The translations under genes and the position numbers were made by a program. Of a stretch of DNA of 64,000 nt, positions 1-7,785 are shown in pieces (the stretch's first letter is position 1; each line of letters begins with the position of its first letter). Source of the stretch: Streptomyces sp. NBC_00289 (GTDB lineage Bacteria > Actinomycetota > Actinomycetes > Streptomycetales > Streptomycetaceae); the NCBI RefSeq assembly GCF_041435115.1, contig NZ_CP108046.1, forward strand, positions 9,610,001 through 9,674,000, given 5' to 3'. The notes under the pieces were generated by a model. It was not told the DNA's origin, made no database searches, and saw only the letters and a list, made by a program, of their open reading frames with translations.

Positions 1-298
1 GGCCTCCTCCCCGGCGCGGGAGAAGGCCGGGCCGGCCGACGGGTCTGTGGGTACGGGAATGATCCGCGGGTCGAAGCCCTGTGGCCCGTCGGCGTCGCGG
101 TCCGATGGCGGCAGACGCGGTCACTCCCGCTGCCGCGCCGGATACCGCACCGCCCCTTCGGGAAGCTGCGGGCTGGGATGTTGTGCACTGCTTGTGCACT
201 GCTCCAGCCCGCCCACCGTCGTCCGTGTTGACGCCGGACCTGTGCCAGAAGCAGATCGTGCGGCCCGGCGGCGGCCACGGGACCCAGGGGCTGACCGC
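1..298. other. Left edge, no gene assigned
   Basis: No complete gene is supported here. On the minus strand, roughly positions 105 to 1 read as a protein-like stretch (containing FDPRIIPVPTDPS) that runs off the edge. An in-frame stop lies just upstream near 118 and there is no ATG, GTG or TTG between, so it is either a relic or an out-of-frame coincidence. Confidence 0.3.
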
Positions 299-892
299 TC
301 AGTTCGCCGGTTCGACCTGTTGGTCGACCTGGCAGAGGTCGACCGATGCAAGGAAGCGCTTCCCGAGCTTCACATGGGTGTTCGCCTTGGCCTTCGCCGG
401 CACGGTGACCATGACGGACTGGGTCCTGAGGAGCAAGGTGCCCTCGGCGTCGTAGAAGGTGACCCAGGCCTGGAAGTCGGCCTTGCGCTTGTTCGGATTC
501 GTGATCTCGACCGTCGCGTACGGGGTGGACGCGGTCGCACAGCTGATCAGCTTCGCCGTGCCGGCCTTCAGCGTCGTGCTGGAACCGGTGCTGGAAGAGG
601 TAGGCGTGGAGCGATGACTTGGGCGCCGGGTGTAACCGCTCCCGCCGCCGCTGTCGCTGCTGCCGTACGCGGAGTCGTCGTCACCAGAGCGGTACGAGTC
701 TGACGAACTGCTCCCCGAAGTCGATCCCGAACTCGTCGACGAGCCGCCGTGGTTCTGGCTGGAGCTGCTGCAACCCCCACCACCGCTGCTGCTTCTGCCG
801 TGACCGTGCCGCCCCGACGAGAAGCCGGTCATCGTGAGTACGACCAGGGCCAGTACCGCTGTGAGCTTGAGTGTGCTCCCCCGAGAATCCAT
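299..892 (-). CDS. Secreted Ser/Gly-rich hypothetical protein
   Basis: A 197-residue protein. The N-terminus carries a hydrophobic segment (about residues 8-24, LKLTAVLALVVLTM), a likely signal peptide or anchor. Residues about 30-100 are a low-complexity Ser/Gly/His linker. The C-terminal domain (about 105-197) has alternating hydrophobic residues with ITNPNKR and WVTFYDAEG motifs and two cysteines, resembling the FxLYD-type beta-sandwich found on exported actinobacterial proteins. Function unknown. The gene stands alone; the next gene upstream on this strand is the LysR regulator ending at 1493. Confidence 0.7.
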   Translation of the reverse strand: MDSRGSTLKLTAVLALVVLTMTGFSSGRHGHGRSSSGGGGCSSSSQNHGGSSTSSGSTSGSSSSDSYRSGDDDSAYGSSDSGGGSGYTRRPSHRSTPTSSSTGSSTTLKAGTAKLISCATASTPYATVEITNPNKRKADFQAWVTFYDAEGTLLLRTQSVMVTVPAKAKANTHVKLGKRFLASVDLCQVDQQVEPAN

Positions 893-1492
893 TCGATCAC
901 TCTAGTTGAGGGGCGCAGCTCGCCTTCGGCGACATACGGTCGCCACCGCGCCGCGCCCGCGACCGGTCCCACCGACTGGTTCTGCCTCGCGGCCCCGAAG
1001 CAGGCTCGGCAGAGGGGACGGCTTACCGGACGGTGAAGTCGGCTGCCTTGGTGTCGAGGGTGGCTTCCGATCAGGCTCAGTCGGCCGAACAGGCTTGCCC
1101 CGCCTGCCCGTTGCACTGATACTCGCCGCGCGGCGGTGTGCCGGGCATGAGCTCACGTACTCAACTGGGCCTGAGTAAGTATCAGTTCGGGGGGCGGCGC
1201 CAGCTGGGGTCGTCGGCGAGGGGCGGTGCCGGCGTGCGGGATGGCGCCGTCGGCCGGAGGCGTCGCGGGCGACGTAGGCCGACTTCCATCACCGGCTCAG
1301 GTTCCGCCAGCGTGACGTTCGGCGTCCTTCTGCTGCCCCGTCCTGCGGAGAACGTCCGGCCCGTTCACGGGTCGGGGTCAGTAGATCGGTGAGAGTAGGG
1401 CCGGCCGCGTGCGGCAGCGTGGTGGTGCGGCCGGTGTGCCGCAGTCGCCCGGCCTCGTAGCGCCCCGACGGCTGGTTTGGTCGCTGCGCTGA
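893..1492. other. Intergenic region without recognisable gene
   Basis: Six hundred bases between the start of the secreted protein and the stop of the LysR gene. All open frames are short and in arginine/glycine-rich shadow composition. A 6-bp inverted repeat TACTCA/TGAGTA with an 8-nt spacer lies near 1158-1177 and could be an operator or a weak hairpin. Nothing else seen. Confidence 0.4.
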
Positions 1493-2404
1493 TCAGGCGT
1501 TTGGTGGTGCGAACAGCGCCTGGACGGTTTCGGTGGCCAGGTCGCGCAGCCAGATGTGGGCGTGGTCGTTGTCGTAGCGCTGGTGCCACAGCAGGTACAA
1601 GGAGACATCGGGCAACTGGAGTGGCAGCGGCAGTGTGATCAGGCCGAGTTGGTCCCGGGCCGCGCGGGTGACCGCGTCGGGAAGGGTGACCACCAGGTCG
1701 GTGTCGAGGGCGAGTTGCAGGGCGAAGGCGGCTGTGGGCCCGGCGGCGGAGACGCGTCGTTCGAGGCCGCGCGTGGTCAGGGCGTCGTCGATCGGGTCGC
1801 GCAGGCTTCCGCGCCGCGAGACGGTGAGGTGTTCGGCGGCTGCGTAACGCTCAGGGCTCAGCGCGCCCTCGACGAGCGGGTGGCCTGGTCGGACGGCGAT
1901 GATCAGCCGGTCCCTGCCGACGAGGCGGTGGCGGATGTCGGGGAGTGTCGGCGGGCTGGAGCTGGATTCGAGGTCGACCTCACCCCGGCGCAGCTTGGGG
2001 TCGTCCGTGCCGGGTTCGGCGGACAGGCGCAGCCGGACGCCGGGGGCCTGGTGGCGGACTGCCGTGGTCAGGGCGGTGCCGCAGGCTGCGGTCAGGGCGT
2101 CATGCCAGCGCACGGTGAACACCCGTTCCAGAGCTGCGAGATCGAGTTTTTGCTGCGTGGACAGAAGGCGGTGGGCCTGCTGCACAAGGGCGTGGACCTC
2201 GGAGCGCATGGCCAGCGCGCGGGTGGTGGGGACCATGCTGCGGCCGGTGCGGACCAGGATCTGGTCACCGGTGGCCTTGCGAATGCGGCCCAGGGAGCGG
2301 CTCATCGCCGGTGAGGTGACGTGGAGGCGGGCTGCGGCGCCGGCGACACTGCCCTCTTCCAGCAGCGCGTCCAGGGCCGTGAGCAGGTTCAGATCCAGTT
2401 GCAT
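1493..2404 (-). CDS. LysR family transcriptional regulator
   Basis: A 303-residue LTTR, the usual family length. The N-terminus starts MQLDLNLLTALDALL with a classic winged helix-turn-helix (about residues 3-62; AAARLHVTSPAMSRSLGRI is the recognition region). It is followed by a substrate-binding domain of two Rossmann-like lobes (about 90-300). The open frame extends further upstream to 2608, but the start at 2404 matches the conserved LTTR N-terminus and keeps the gene out of the divergent gene. It is divergent from the inositol-monophosphatase-like gene at 2529, with a 7-bp palindrome in the 124-bp gap, so it probably controls that gene and itself. The effector cannot be told from sequence. 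Confidence 0.9.
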   Translation of the reverse strand: MQLDLNLLTALDALLEEGSVAGAAARLHVTSPAMSRSLGRIRKATGDQILVRTGRSMVPTTRALAMRSEVHALVQQAHRLLSTQQKLDLAALERVFTVRWHDALTAACGTALTTAVRHQAPGVRLRLSAEPGTDDPKLRRGEVDLESSSSPPTLPDIRHRLVGRDRLIIAVRPGHPLVEGALSPERYAAAEHLTVSRRGSLRDPIDDALTTRGLERRVSAAGPTAAFALQLALDTDLVVTLPDAVTRAARDQLGLITLPLPLQLPDVSLYLLWHQRYDNDHAHIWLRDLATETVQALFAPPNA

Positions 2405-2416
2405 GGGAGTAACTCT

Positions 2417-2439
2417 ACAAGTGACAAGCATGCACTTGT
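2417..2439. promoter_or_regulatory. Predicted LysR operator
   Basis: Perfect 7-bp inverted repeat ACAAGTG - 9 nt - CACTTGT between the LysR start (2404) and the divergent gene at 2529. It sits 12 bases from the regulator's start codon and fits the dyad plus T-N11-A style of LTTR sites. Binding is inferred. Confidence 0.55.
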
Positions 2440-2528
2440 TGTTAATCGTGAGGCGGCCTACCTTCGAAGTGCGAGGGCGGGACAAGCAGCCCCGCAACCG
2501 ACCGAGAAGAACCCCAAGGGAGCCCCTC

Positions 2529-3341
2529 ATGACTACAGCCATGCCTTTCGCCGCCGGCACGACGCTCATGTCCGATGTGACAGCCGCGGTGAAGACCGCC
2601 GGCCTCACGCTGCGCGACCGCTACACCGCGCACGCCCGAGGCGTGAACCTGAACGAGATCGTCGATGAGATCCACGCCAACGACGACGCGGTACTGGACG
2701 TGCTGCGCGAACCGCTGCTGCGGGCCCGGCCGGGATCGCAGTGGGCCGAGGACGAGTTGGCCGGCGGCGCGCTCCCGCAGGGGGAGTGGTGGGTCGTCGA
2801 CCCCGCGGAGGGCAACATCAACCACGTCCACGCCATGGACGACTGGGCCGTCACCGCCACCCTGGTCCGCGACAACCAGCCGGTGCTCACGGTCGTCCAC
2901 CTGCCGCTGACCGGCGACACCTACACCGCCGTCGCCGGCGGCGGTGCCCGCCTCAACGACCGACCCCTGAAGGTGTCCGCCAAGACCGACCTGGGTGCCG
3001 CGCTCATCGGCACCGGTCAGGCCAAGCCCGGCGAGGACGAGCGGACCTTCCGGCGGATCGGTGACTCCGTCACCGCCATGCTCATTAACGGCCTGGTCGT
3101 GCGCGTGTCCGTGCCCGCCACGATGCAGCTCATCCATGTCGCCGCCGGACGCATGGACGCGTTCTGGCAGTTCTCCGACGTCCGCTCCGGCCTGGTTGCC
3201 GGCGCCCTGCTGGTCTCCGAAGCCGGAGGCACCGTCACCGACCTGGAGGGTGAGGCCTGGACCACGGCCAGCCGCGACTTCCTGGCCGCCGCCCCCGGCA
3301 TCCACGCCGCCGCTCTCAAGGTCCTCTCGCCGATCGCCTGA
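2529..3341 (+). CDS. Inositol monophosphatase family protein (divergent)
   Basis: A 270-residue protein with the overall plan of the FIG/IMPase superfamily (Mg-dependent sugar or inositol phosphatases). Several metal-site motifs can be placed but are altered. The usual DPxDGTxN signature reads DPAEGNINH (within WVVDPAEGNINHVHAMDDW), and the usual WDxAAG near the C-terminus reads FSDVRSGLVAGALL followed by SEAGG. The first acidic motif is WAEDELAGG. The ATG at 2529 starts a protein of normal family length; the longer upstream frame overlaps the LysR gene antisense. It lies 48 bp upstream of the next oxidoreductase gene, so the two are probably co-transcribed and LysR-controlled. It may be a phosphatase of altered metal usage or specificity, or a non-catalytic relative. 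Confidence 0.8.
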   Translation: MTTAMPFAAGTTLMSDVTAAVKTAGLTLRDRYTAHARGVNLNEIVDEIHANDDAVLDVLREPLLRARPGSQWAEDELAGGALPQGEWWVVDPAEGNINHVHAMDDWAVTATLVRDNQPVLTVVHLPLTGDTYTAVAGGGARLNDRPLKVSAKTDLGAALIGTGQAKPGEDERTFRRIGDSVTAMLINGLVVRVSVPATMQLIHVAAGRMDAFWQFSDVRSGLVAGALLVSEAGGTVTDLEGEAWTTASRDFLAAAPGIHAAALKVLSPIA

Positions 3342-3388
3342 CCGCTCGCCCCCGCTCTTCACCTGCTACCGCAAGGAGCCATCACCTC

Positions 3389-4024
3389 ATGACCAACATC
3401 GGTATTCTGGGCGCCGGCCGCGTCGGGGCCAACCTCGCCGGCAAGCTCTCCGCGGCCGGACACCATGTCACGCTCGGTGGCCGGAGCCCGGAAGACACCG
3501 CCGCCCGCGCCGCCCCGCGGCTCGCCTTCGCCGACCAGCGCACCGCCGCCCGCACCGCGGACATCGTGATCAACGCGACGCCCGGCGACAGCTCCCTGGA
3601 CCGGCTCACCGACCTGCGCACCGAGCTCTCCGGAAAGATCCTCATCGATGTCTCCAACGCCACCCGCGACGCCGATGACGGGCTGCCCGGCGACCTGTGC
3701 TATCCCGGCAGCAGTCTCGCCGAGAAGCTCCAGGCCGCGCTCCCCGACACCCATGTGGTCAAGACTCTCAACACCATGCTGTTCATGGTCATGACCGCTC
3801 CGGAAACCCTGGCCACCCCACCGACCGTCTATGTCTCGGGGGACGACGAGAACGCGAAGAAGACCGTCACCGGCCTGCTCGGCGACCTGGGCTGGCAGCC
3901 CGCATGGATCGAGGACCTCGGCGACATCAGCACAGCCCGCGCCACCGAGGCCATGATCCTGGTCGTGCCCCACGTCCTGCGCCGACAGGGCATCGAGCCC
4001 TTCGCCGTCTCCCTCGCCCGCTGA
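3389..4024 (+). CDS. NAD(P)-binding oxidoreductase, F420-reductase-like
   Basis: A 211-residue Rossmann protein beginning MTNIGILGAGRVGANLAGKL, with the GxGxxG dinucleotide motif at the extreme N-terminus. This is the layout of the NADPH:F420 oxidoreductase / pyrroline-5-carboxylate reductase-like N-terminal domain family. Later segments (DIVINATPGDSSL; HVVKTLNTMLF; VSGDDENAKK) match the family's conserved blocks: nucleotide shielding, a substrate lid and a terminal helix. There is no signal peptide, so it acts in the cytosol. Gene order suggests co-expression with the preceding IMPase-like gene. The exact substrate is unknown. Confidence 0.82.
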   Translation: MTNIGILGAGRVGANLAGKLSAAGHHVTLGGRSPEDTAARAAPRLAFADQRTAARTADIVINATPGDSSLDRLTDLRTELSGKILIDVSNATRDADDGLPGDLCYPGSSLAEKLQAALPDTHVVKTLNTMLFMVMTAPETLATPPTVYVSGDDENAKKTVTGLLGDLGWQPAWIEDLGDISTARATEAMILVVPHVLRRQGIEPFAVSLAR

Positions 4025-4186
4025 CCCCCACTTTCCTGACTGAACGAACCGCGCGCTCACCTTCGTCAACACGTTGGCCTCGAAGACGAGGCCGCCACGG
4101 AGGATGACTCGGCGTTCGGGCCTGGCTCCTTCCCCAGGCCGCAGGCGCTATCCACCGGCCGCTCCTACGGGGGCGGCCGGTGGCGG

Positions 4187-5068
4187 TCAGCTGAGGGGGG
4201 AGGAAGCCGCCAGCTCTTGGTCGGCGGCCCAGGAGGCGAGGATGCGCAGCCGCTCGTGGGTGGGGGAGCCGGGGGCGGCCGTCCAGACCGTGAGGTGCTG
4301 GTCGGGATCGGTGTTGGCGGTGAGGGTGTCCCAGTCCAGGACGAGTTCGCCGACGACCGGATGGTCGAGGGTCTTCGTGCCCACGGTGCGGGCGGCGACG
4401 TGGTGTTCGCCCCACCAGCGAGCGAACTGCTGGTCGCGCATGGAGAGTTCACCGACCAGCTCGATCAGGCGGGGTTCCTCGGGGTATTTCGCGGCCTCCA
4501 TGCGCAGTTGGGCGACGGAGATCTGCGCGGAGGTCTTCCAGTCGGCGTACAGGGTGCGCATGGCGGGATCGGTGAAGATGATCCGGGGATAGTTGCGGTG
4601 CTTTTCCGGGATGAGGGAGAAGTCGGTGACCAGGGCGGCGGCCAGTGCGTTCCAGGCGAGGATGTCCCCGCGTCGGCCCTGCACGATGGCGGGGGTGGCG
4701 GTGAGGTCGTCCAGGACCCGCTGCAGCTGCGGCTGGACCTTCTGCCGGCCGCGCCGCCGGGTGCGGGTGGTGGTCTTGCCCGCGAGCTGGAAGAGGTAGC
4801 CCCGCTCGTCGTCGTCCAGATGGAGCACCCGGGCGAGGACGTCCAGCACGGGTGCCGATGCCTGCATGCGGCCCTGTTCGAGGCGGGTGTAGTAGTCGGT
4901 GCTGATGCTGGCGAGTTGGGCGACCTCCTCGCGGCGCAGTCCCTCGACCCGGCGGGGCCTGTCGGTCTCGGGCAGTCCGACCGTGCGCGGGCTCAGCTCC
5001 GAGCGGCGCTTCTTGAGGAACTGTCCCAGCTCGTTGAGGGGGGCGTTTGCGGTCATGCTGCCCAGCAT
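4187..5068 (-). CDS. XRE/MmyB-like transcriptional regulator
   Basis: A 293-residue regulator. An N-terminal helix-turn-helix (about residues 35-90; GLRREEVAQLASISTDYYTRLEQGR) is followed by the MmyB-like ligand-binding PAS-type domain (about 115-285; NALAAALVTDF, ELSMRDQQFARWW and VWTAAPGSPTHERL are typical blocks). Actinobacterial members usually sit divergent from a dehydrogenase or SDR that they repress. Here it is divergent from the zinc alcohol dehydrogenase at 5241. An alternative start is the ATG at 5056. A second copy of the family is at 17190. Confidence 0.9.
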   Translation of the reverse strand: MLGSMTANAPLNELGQFLKKRRSELSPRTVGLPETDRPRRVEGLRREEVAQLASISTDYYTRLEQGRMQASAPVLDVLARVLHLDDDERGYLFQLAGKTTTRTRRRGRQKVQPQLQRVLDDLTATPAIVQGRRGDILAWNALAAALVTDFSLIPEKHRNYPRIIFTDPAMRTLYADWKTSAQISVAQLRMEAAKYPEEPRLIELVGELSMRDQQFARWWGEHHVAARTVGTKTLDHPVVGELVLDWDTLTANTDPDQHLTVWTAAPGSPTHERLRILASWAADQELAASSPLS

Positions 5069-5081
5069 GACACCGGTCGTA

Positions 5082-5112
5082 CCTGGGAAAGGGGGGAGAA
5101 TTTCCTCCCAGG
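5082..5112. promoter_or_regulatory. Inverted repeat between MmyB-type regulator and ADH
   Basis: CCTGGGA at 5082-5088 and TCCCAGG at 5106-5112 form a 7-bp dyad with a 17-nt spacer containing a G run. It lies just upstream of the regulator start and about 130 bp from the dehydrogenase start. It is a candidate operator for the regulator; inference only. Confidence 0.35.
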
Positions 5113-5240
5113 ATGTTCGCCTCCCGGGATGGATTCTTCCGCTTTTCGCGCCTGCTCTCGCGTGTGAGGCTCGATGTCGAGCAGCCGATCAGGACCGTCG
5201 GCTGCTGCTCACCGACCCCCGCACCGAAGGAAGCCCCACC

Positions 5241-6257
5241 ATGCGCGGAGCAGTCATTCACGCCCCCGGCGACGTGCGCTTCGAGACCCTCGGCGACCCG
5301 AAGATCAGCCGGCCGACCGACGCGGTGATCCGCACGGTCGCCACCTGTGTGTGCGGCTCGGACCTGTGGCCCTACCGCGGCGCGGAACCCATCGGCGACG
5401 CGCACCCGATGGGGCACGAGTACGTTGGCATCGTCGAGGAGGTGGGCAGCGAGGTCACCAGCGTCAGGCCGGGCCAGTTCGTGGTCGGCTCGTTCGCCAC
5501 CTCGGACAACACCTGCGCGAACTGCCTGAACGGCTGGCAGTCCTCCTGCCTGCACCGCGAGTTCATGAGCGCCTGCCAGGCCGACTACGTCCGCATCCCC
5601 AACGCCCACGGCACCCTCGTCGCCACCGACGAGCACCCGGACGGCGAACTCGTACCGAGCCTGCTCGCCGTCTCCGACGTGATGGGCACCGGCTGGTACG
5701 CCGCCCTCGCCGCCGAAGTGCGGCCCGGCTCGACGGCCGTGGTCGTCGGTGACGGTGCGGTCGGCCTGTGCGGTGTCATCGCCGCCAAGGAGCTGGGCGC
5801 CGAGCGGATCATCGCCATGAGCCGCCACGAATCCCGGCAGAAGCTCGCCCTCGAATTCGGCGCCACCGACATCGTCAGCGAACGCGGCGACGAGGGCATC
5901 GCCCGCGTCAAGGACCTCACCGGCGGCATCGGCGCCGACTCCGTCCTGGAGTGCGTCGGCACCGCCGAGTCCATGCGACAGGCACTGCACTCCGCCCGGC
6001 CCGGCGGCAACGTCGGCTTCGTCGGCGTCCCGCACGATGTGGCGGTCGACGGCCAGGAGCTGTTCTTCTCCCACGCCGGCCTGCGCGGCGGCCCAGCCCC
6101 GGTCCGCCGCTACCTGCCCGATCTGATCGACCGGGTCCTGTCGGGCCGGATCAACCCGGGCAAGGTCTTCGACCTCACCCTGCCCCTGGACCAGGTCGCC
6201 GAGGGCTACCAGGCCATGGACGAACGCCGCGCCATCAAGGCCCTCCTCAAGCCCTGA
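5241..6257 (+). CDS. Zinc-dependent alcohol dehydrogenase
   Basis: A 338-residue medium-chain dehydrogenase. The N-terminal GroES-like domain carries the catalytic zinc ligands (CVCGSD and GHEYVG). Structural zinc residues lie in the DNTCANCLNGWQSSC segment, which shows three cysteines; the first of the usual four positions is an Asp. The Rossmann domain has VVGDGAVGLCGVIAAKELGA at about residues 160-180. The ATG at 5241 follows an AAGGAAG ribosome-binding site. It oxidises or reduces an alcohol/aldehyde with NAD(P) in the cytosol; the substrate is unknown. It heads a plus-strand run with an SDR, a lipoprotein and an exporter, so it is probably part of a detoxification or redox-response unit controlled by the divergent MmyB-type regulator. 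Confidence 0.9.
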   Translation: MRGAVIHAPGDVRFETLGDPKISRPTDAVIRTVATCVCGSDLWPYRGAEPIGDAHPMGHEYVGIVEEVGSEVTSVRPGQFVVGSFATSDNTCANCLNGWQSSCLHREFMSACQADYVRIPNAHGTLVATDEHPDGELVPSLLAVSDVMGTGWYAALAAEVRPGSTAVVVGDGAVGLCGVIAAKELGAERIIAMSRHESRQKLALEFGATDIVSERGDEGIARVKDLTGGIGADSVLECVGTAESMRQALHSARPGGNVGFVGVPHDVAVDGQELFFSHAGLRGGPAPVRRYLPDLIDRVLSGRINPGKVFDLTLPLDQVAEGYQAMDERRAIKALLKP

Positions 6258-6342
6258 CCGCATCCGCGTCCGCACCCGGGGCGGTATCCGCATCCGGGGC
6301 CGTATCCGCATTCGCATCCGCACCTGGGGCCGCACCCACGCG
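6258..6342 (+). repeat. Short degenerate tandem repeats
   Basis: Immediately after the dehydrogenase stop, imperfect units of the form GTATCCGCATCCGGGGCC recur three to four times. The run lies between two same-strand genes. It may be slippage-derived or a weak transcription attenuator. No function shown. Confidence 0.5.
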
Positions 6343-6387
6343 GTGCGGGCCCAGGCCGGAAAACCTCCGCTCACACAAGGATCGACC

Positions 6388-7053
6388 ATGACGACCTTTG
6401 CCCTCGTCGGCGCGGGCCCCGGCCTCGGGCTCGCCACTGCCCGGCGCTTCGGCGCCGCCGGCCACACCGTCGCCCTGATCTCCCGCAGCGCCGAGAAGCT
6501 GGACGGCCTGACCGCCGACCTCGCCCGGGACAACATCCAGGCCCGCGGCTTCACCGCCGACGCCCTCGACCCCGAGTCCCTCACCGCGGCCCTGAACGCG
6601 GCCGCGAACGCCCTGGGGACCATCGAGATCCTCCAGTACAGCCCCGTGCCCCGCGCCGACTTCATGAAGCCGGTCCTCGACACCAGCGCCGACGACCTCG
6701 ACGCCCCGCTCGCCTTCTCCGTCAAGGGCCCCGTCACCTGCGTGAACGCCGTCCTGCCCGGCATGCGCGCCCTCGGCCGCGGCACCCTGCTGTTCGTCAA
6801 CGGCTCCAGCGCCGTACGACCCAACCCGAACGTCGCCGGCACCTCGATCGCCTTCGCCGCCGAGAGTGCCTACGCCCACGCGCTGCACGACGCCCTCGCC
6901 CCGGAGAACATCCATGCCGCCCAGCTGATCATTCCCGGAGCCATCCGGCCCGACGCCGAGCACAGCAGCCCCGACGTCCTGGCCCAGCGCCTGTACGACA
7001 TACACCAGCAGCGGGACGGGTTTCGGCACTACTCCGAGCCCCTGCCCGACTGA
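6388..7053 (+). CDS. SDR family protein lacking the catalytic Tyr-Lys pair
   Basis: A 221-residue Rossmann protein. The N-terminal cofactor motif is intact (GAGPGLGLATARRFG, about residues 7-21) and the fold continues with LISRSAEKLDGL. The usual YxxxK catalytic pair is not found in the expected segment, which reads VAGTSIAFAAESAYAHALHD. The usual NNAG is replaced by LQYSPVPR. It is short for an SDR. It may be a reductase with different catalytic residues or a cofactor-sensing protein. The ATG at 6388 follows an ACAAGG ribosome-binding site. It sits 130 bp after the dehydrogenase and 17 bp before the lipoprotein. Confidence 0.8.
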   Translation: MTTFALVGAGPGLGLATARRFGAAGHTVALISRSAEKLDGLTADLARDNIQARGFTADALDPESLTAALNAAANALGTIEILQYSPVPRADFMKPVLDTSADDLDAPLAFSVKGPVTCVNAVLPGMRALGRGTLLFVNGSSAVRPNPNVAGTSIAFAAESAYAHALHDALAPENIHAAQLIIPGAIRPDAEHSSPDVLAQRLYDIHQQRDGFRHYSEPLPD

Positions 7054-7070
7054 CGCCCGGGACGACAACC

Positions 7071-7592
7071 ATGAAGCCGGCCGCGCTCCGTGCCCTCGCA
7101 CGCGCCACCACGGCCACCGCTGTCCTGCTGACCGTGGCGGCCTGCACCGACACCTCGCCGGCCTCCCCGCGTGCGACGTCCTCCGCCCAGCAGCAGACAC
7201 CGACGACCGAGGCGCACACCGCACCGTCCGACAGGAACACCGCCATGGACATCCAGGTCACCGTCGACGGCCGCCCCGTCGACGCCACCCTGAACGACAG
7301 CCCTGCCGCCCGTGACTTCGCCGAGCTGCTCCCGCTCACCCTGGACCTGGAGGACTTCCACCAGACCGAGCGGATCGCCGACCTGCCGCGCAGGCTGACC
7401 ACCTCCGGCGCTCCCGAGCCGGCCGCGCCCAAGGCCGGTGACCTGACCTACTACGCGCCCTGGGGCAACCTGGCCCTCTTCTACCGCGACGGCGACTCCC
7501 CCTCAGCCGACCTGCTCATCCTCGGCCACATCGACGCCGACGCCGACCAGCTTGCCGGGGCCGACCGCATCACCGTCGAAGCCGCGCCCTGA
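7071..7592 (+). CDS. Cyclophilin-like fold lipoprotein
   Basis: A 173-residue exported lipoprotein. The signal peptide ends in a lipobox LTVAAC with the lipidated cysteine at residue 25, followed by a Thr/Ser-rich linker. The mature domain (about 57-173; MDIQVTVDGRPVDATLND, YYAPWGNLALFYRDGD, LLILGHIDADADQL) matches the bacterial cyclophilin-like family (PF18050-type), a small beta-barrel without demonstrated isomerase activity. It starts 17 bp after the SDR stop and is probably in the same operon. It is anchored at the outer face of the membrane; its role with the neighbouring oxidoreductases is unknown. Confidence 0.85.
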   Translation: MKPAALRALARATTATAVLLTVAACTDTSPASPRATSSAQQQTPTTEAHTAPSDRNTAMDIQVTVDGRPVDATLNDSPAARDFAELLPLTLDLEDFHQTERIADLPRRLTTSGAPEPAAPKAGDLTYYAPWGNLALFYRDGDSPSADLLILGHIDADADQLAGADRITVEAAP

Positions 7593-7785
7593 CCCGCCCG
7601 ACCGCACCGCTCGCCCCGACGTGGATGTCCACAGGGCGGAGGAGAGCGTCCCCTTTTCGGCCACTTCGCTCGACGGAACCGTCAAAGACGTGGCCGCGCC
7701 GTCCGCAGTCCGCCGCGCCGTCCGCCGCGTCGGCTCCAGCCGCCACCATGATCCGCCGTTTTCCACTCAAGGAGAGACCACACGT

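Noticed and set aside
4449..6842. 797-codon minus-strand open frame
   Set aside because: Shadow of the ADH and SDR genes on the plus strand; only its last part coincides with the regulator region, in a different frame.
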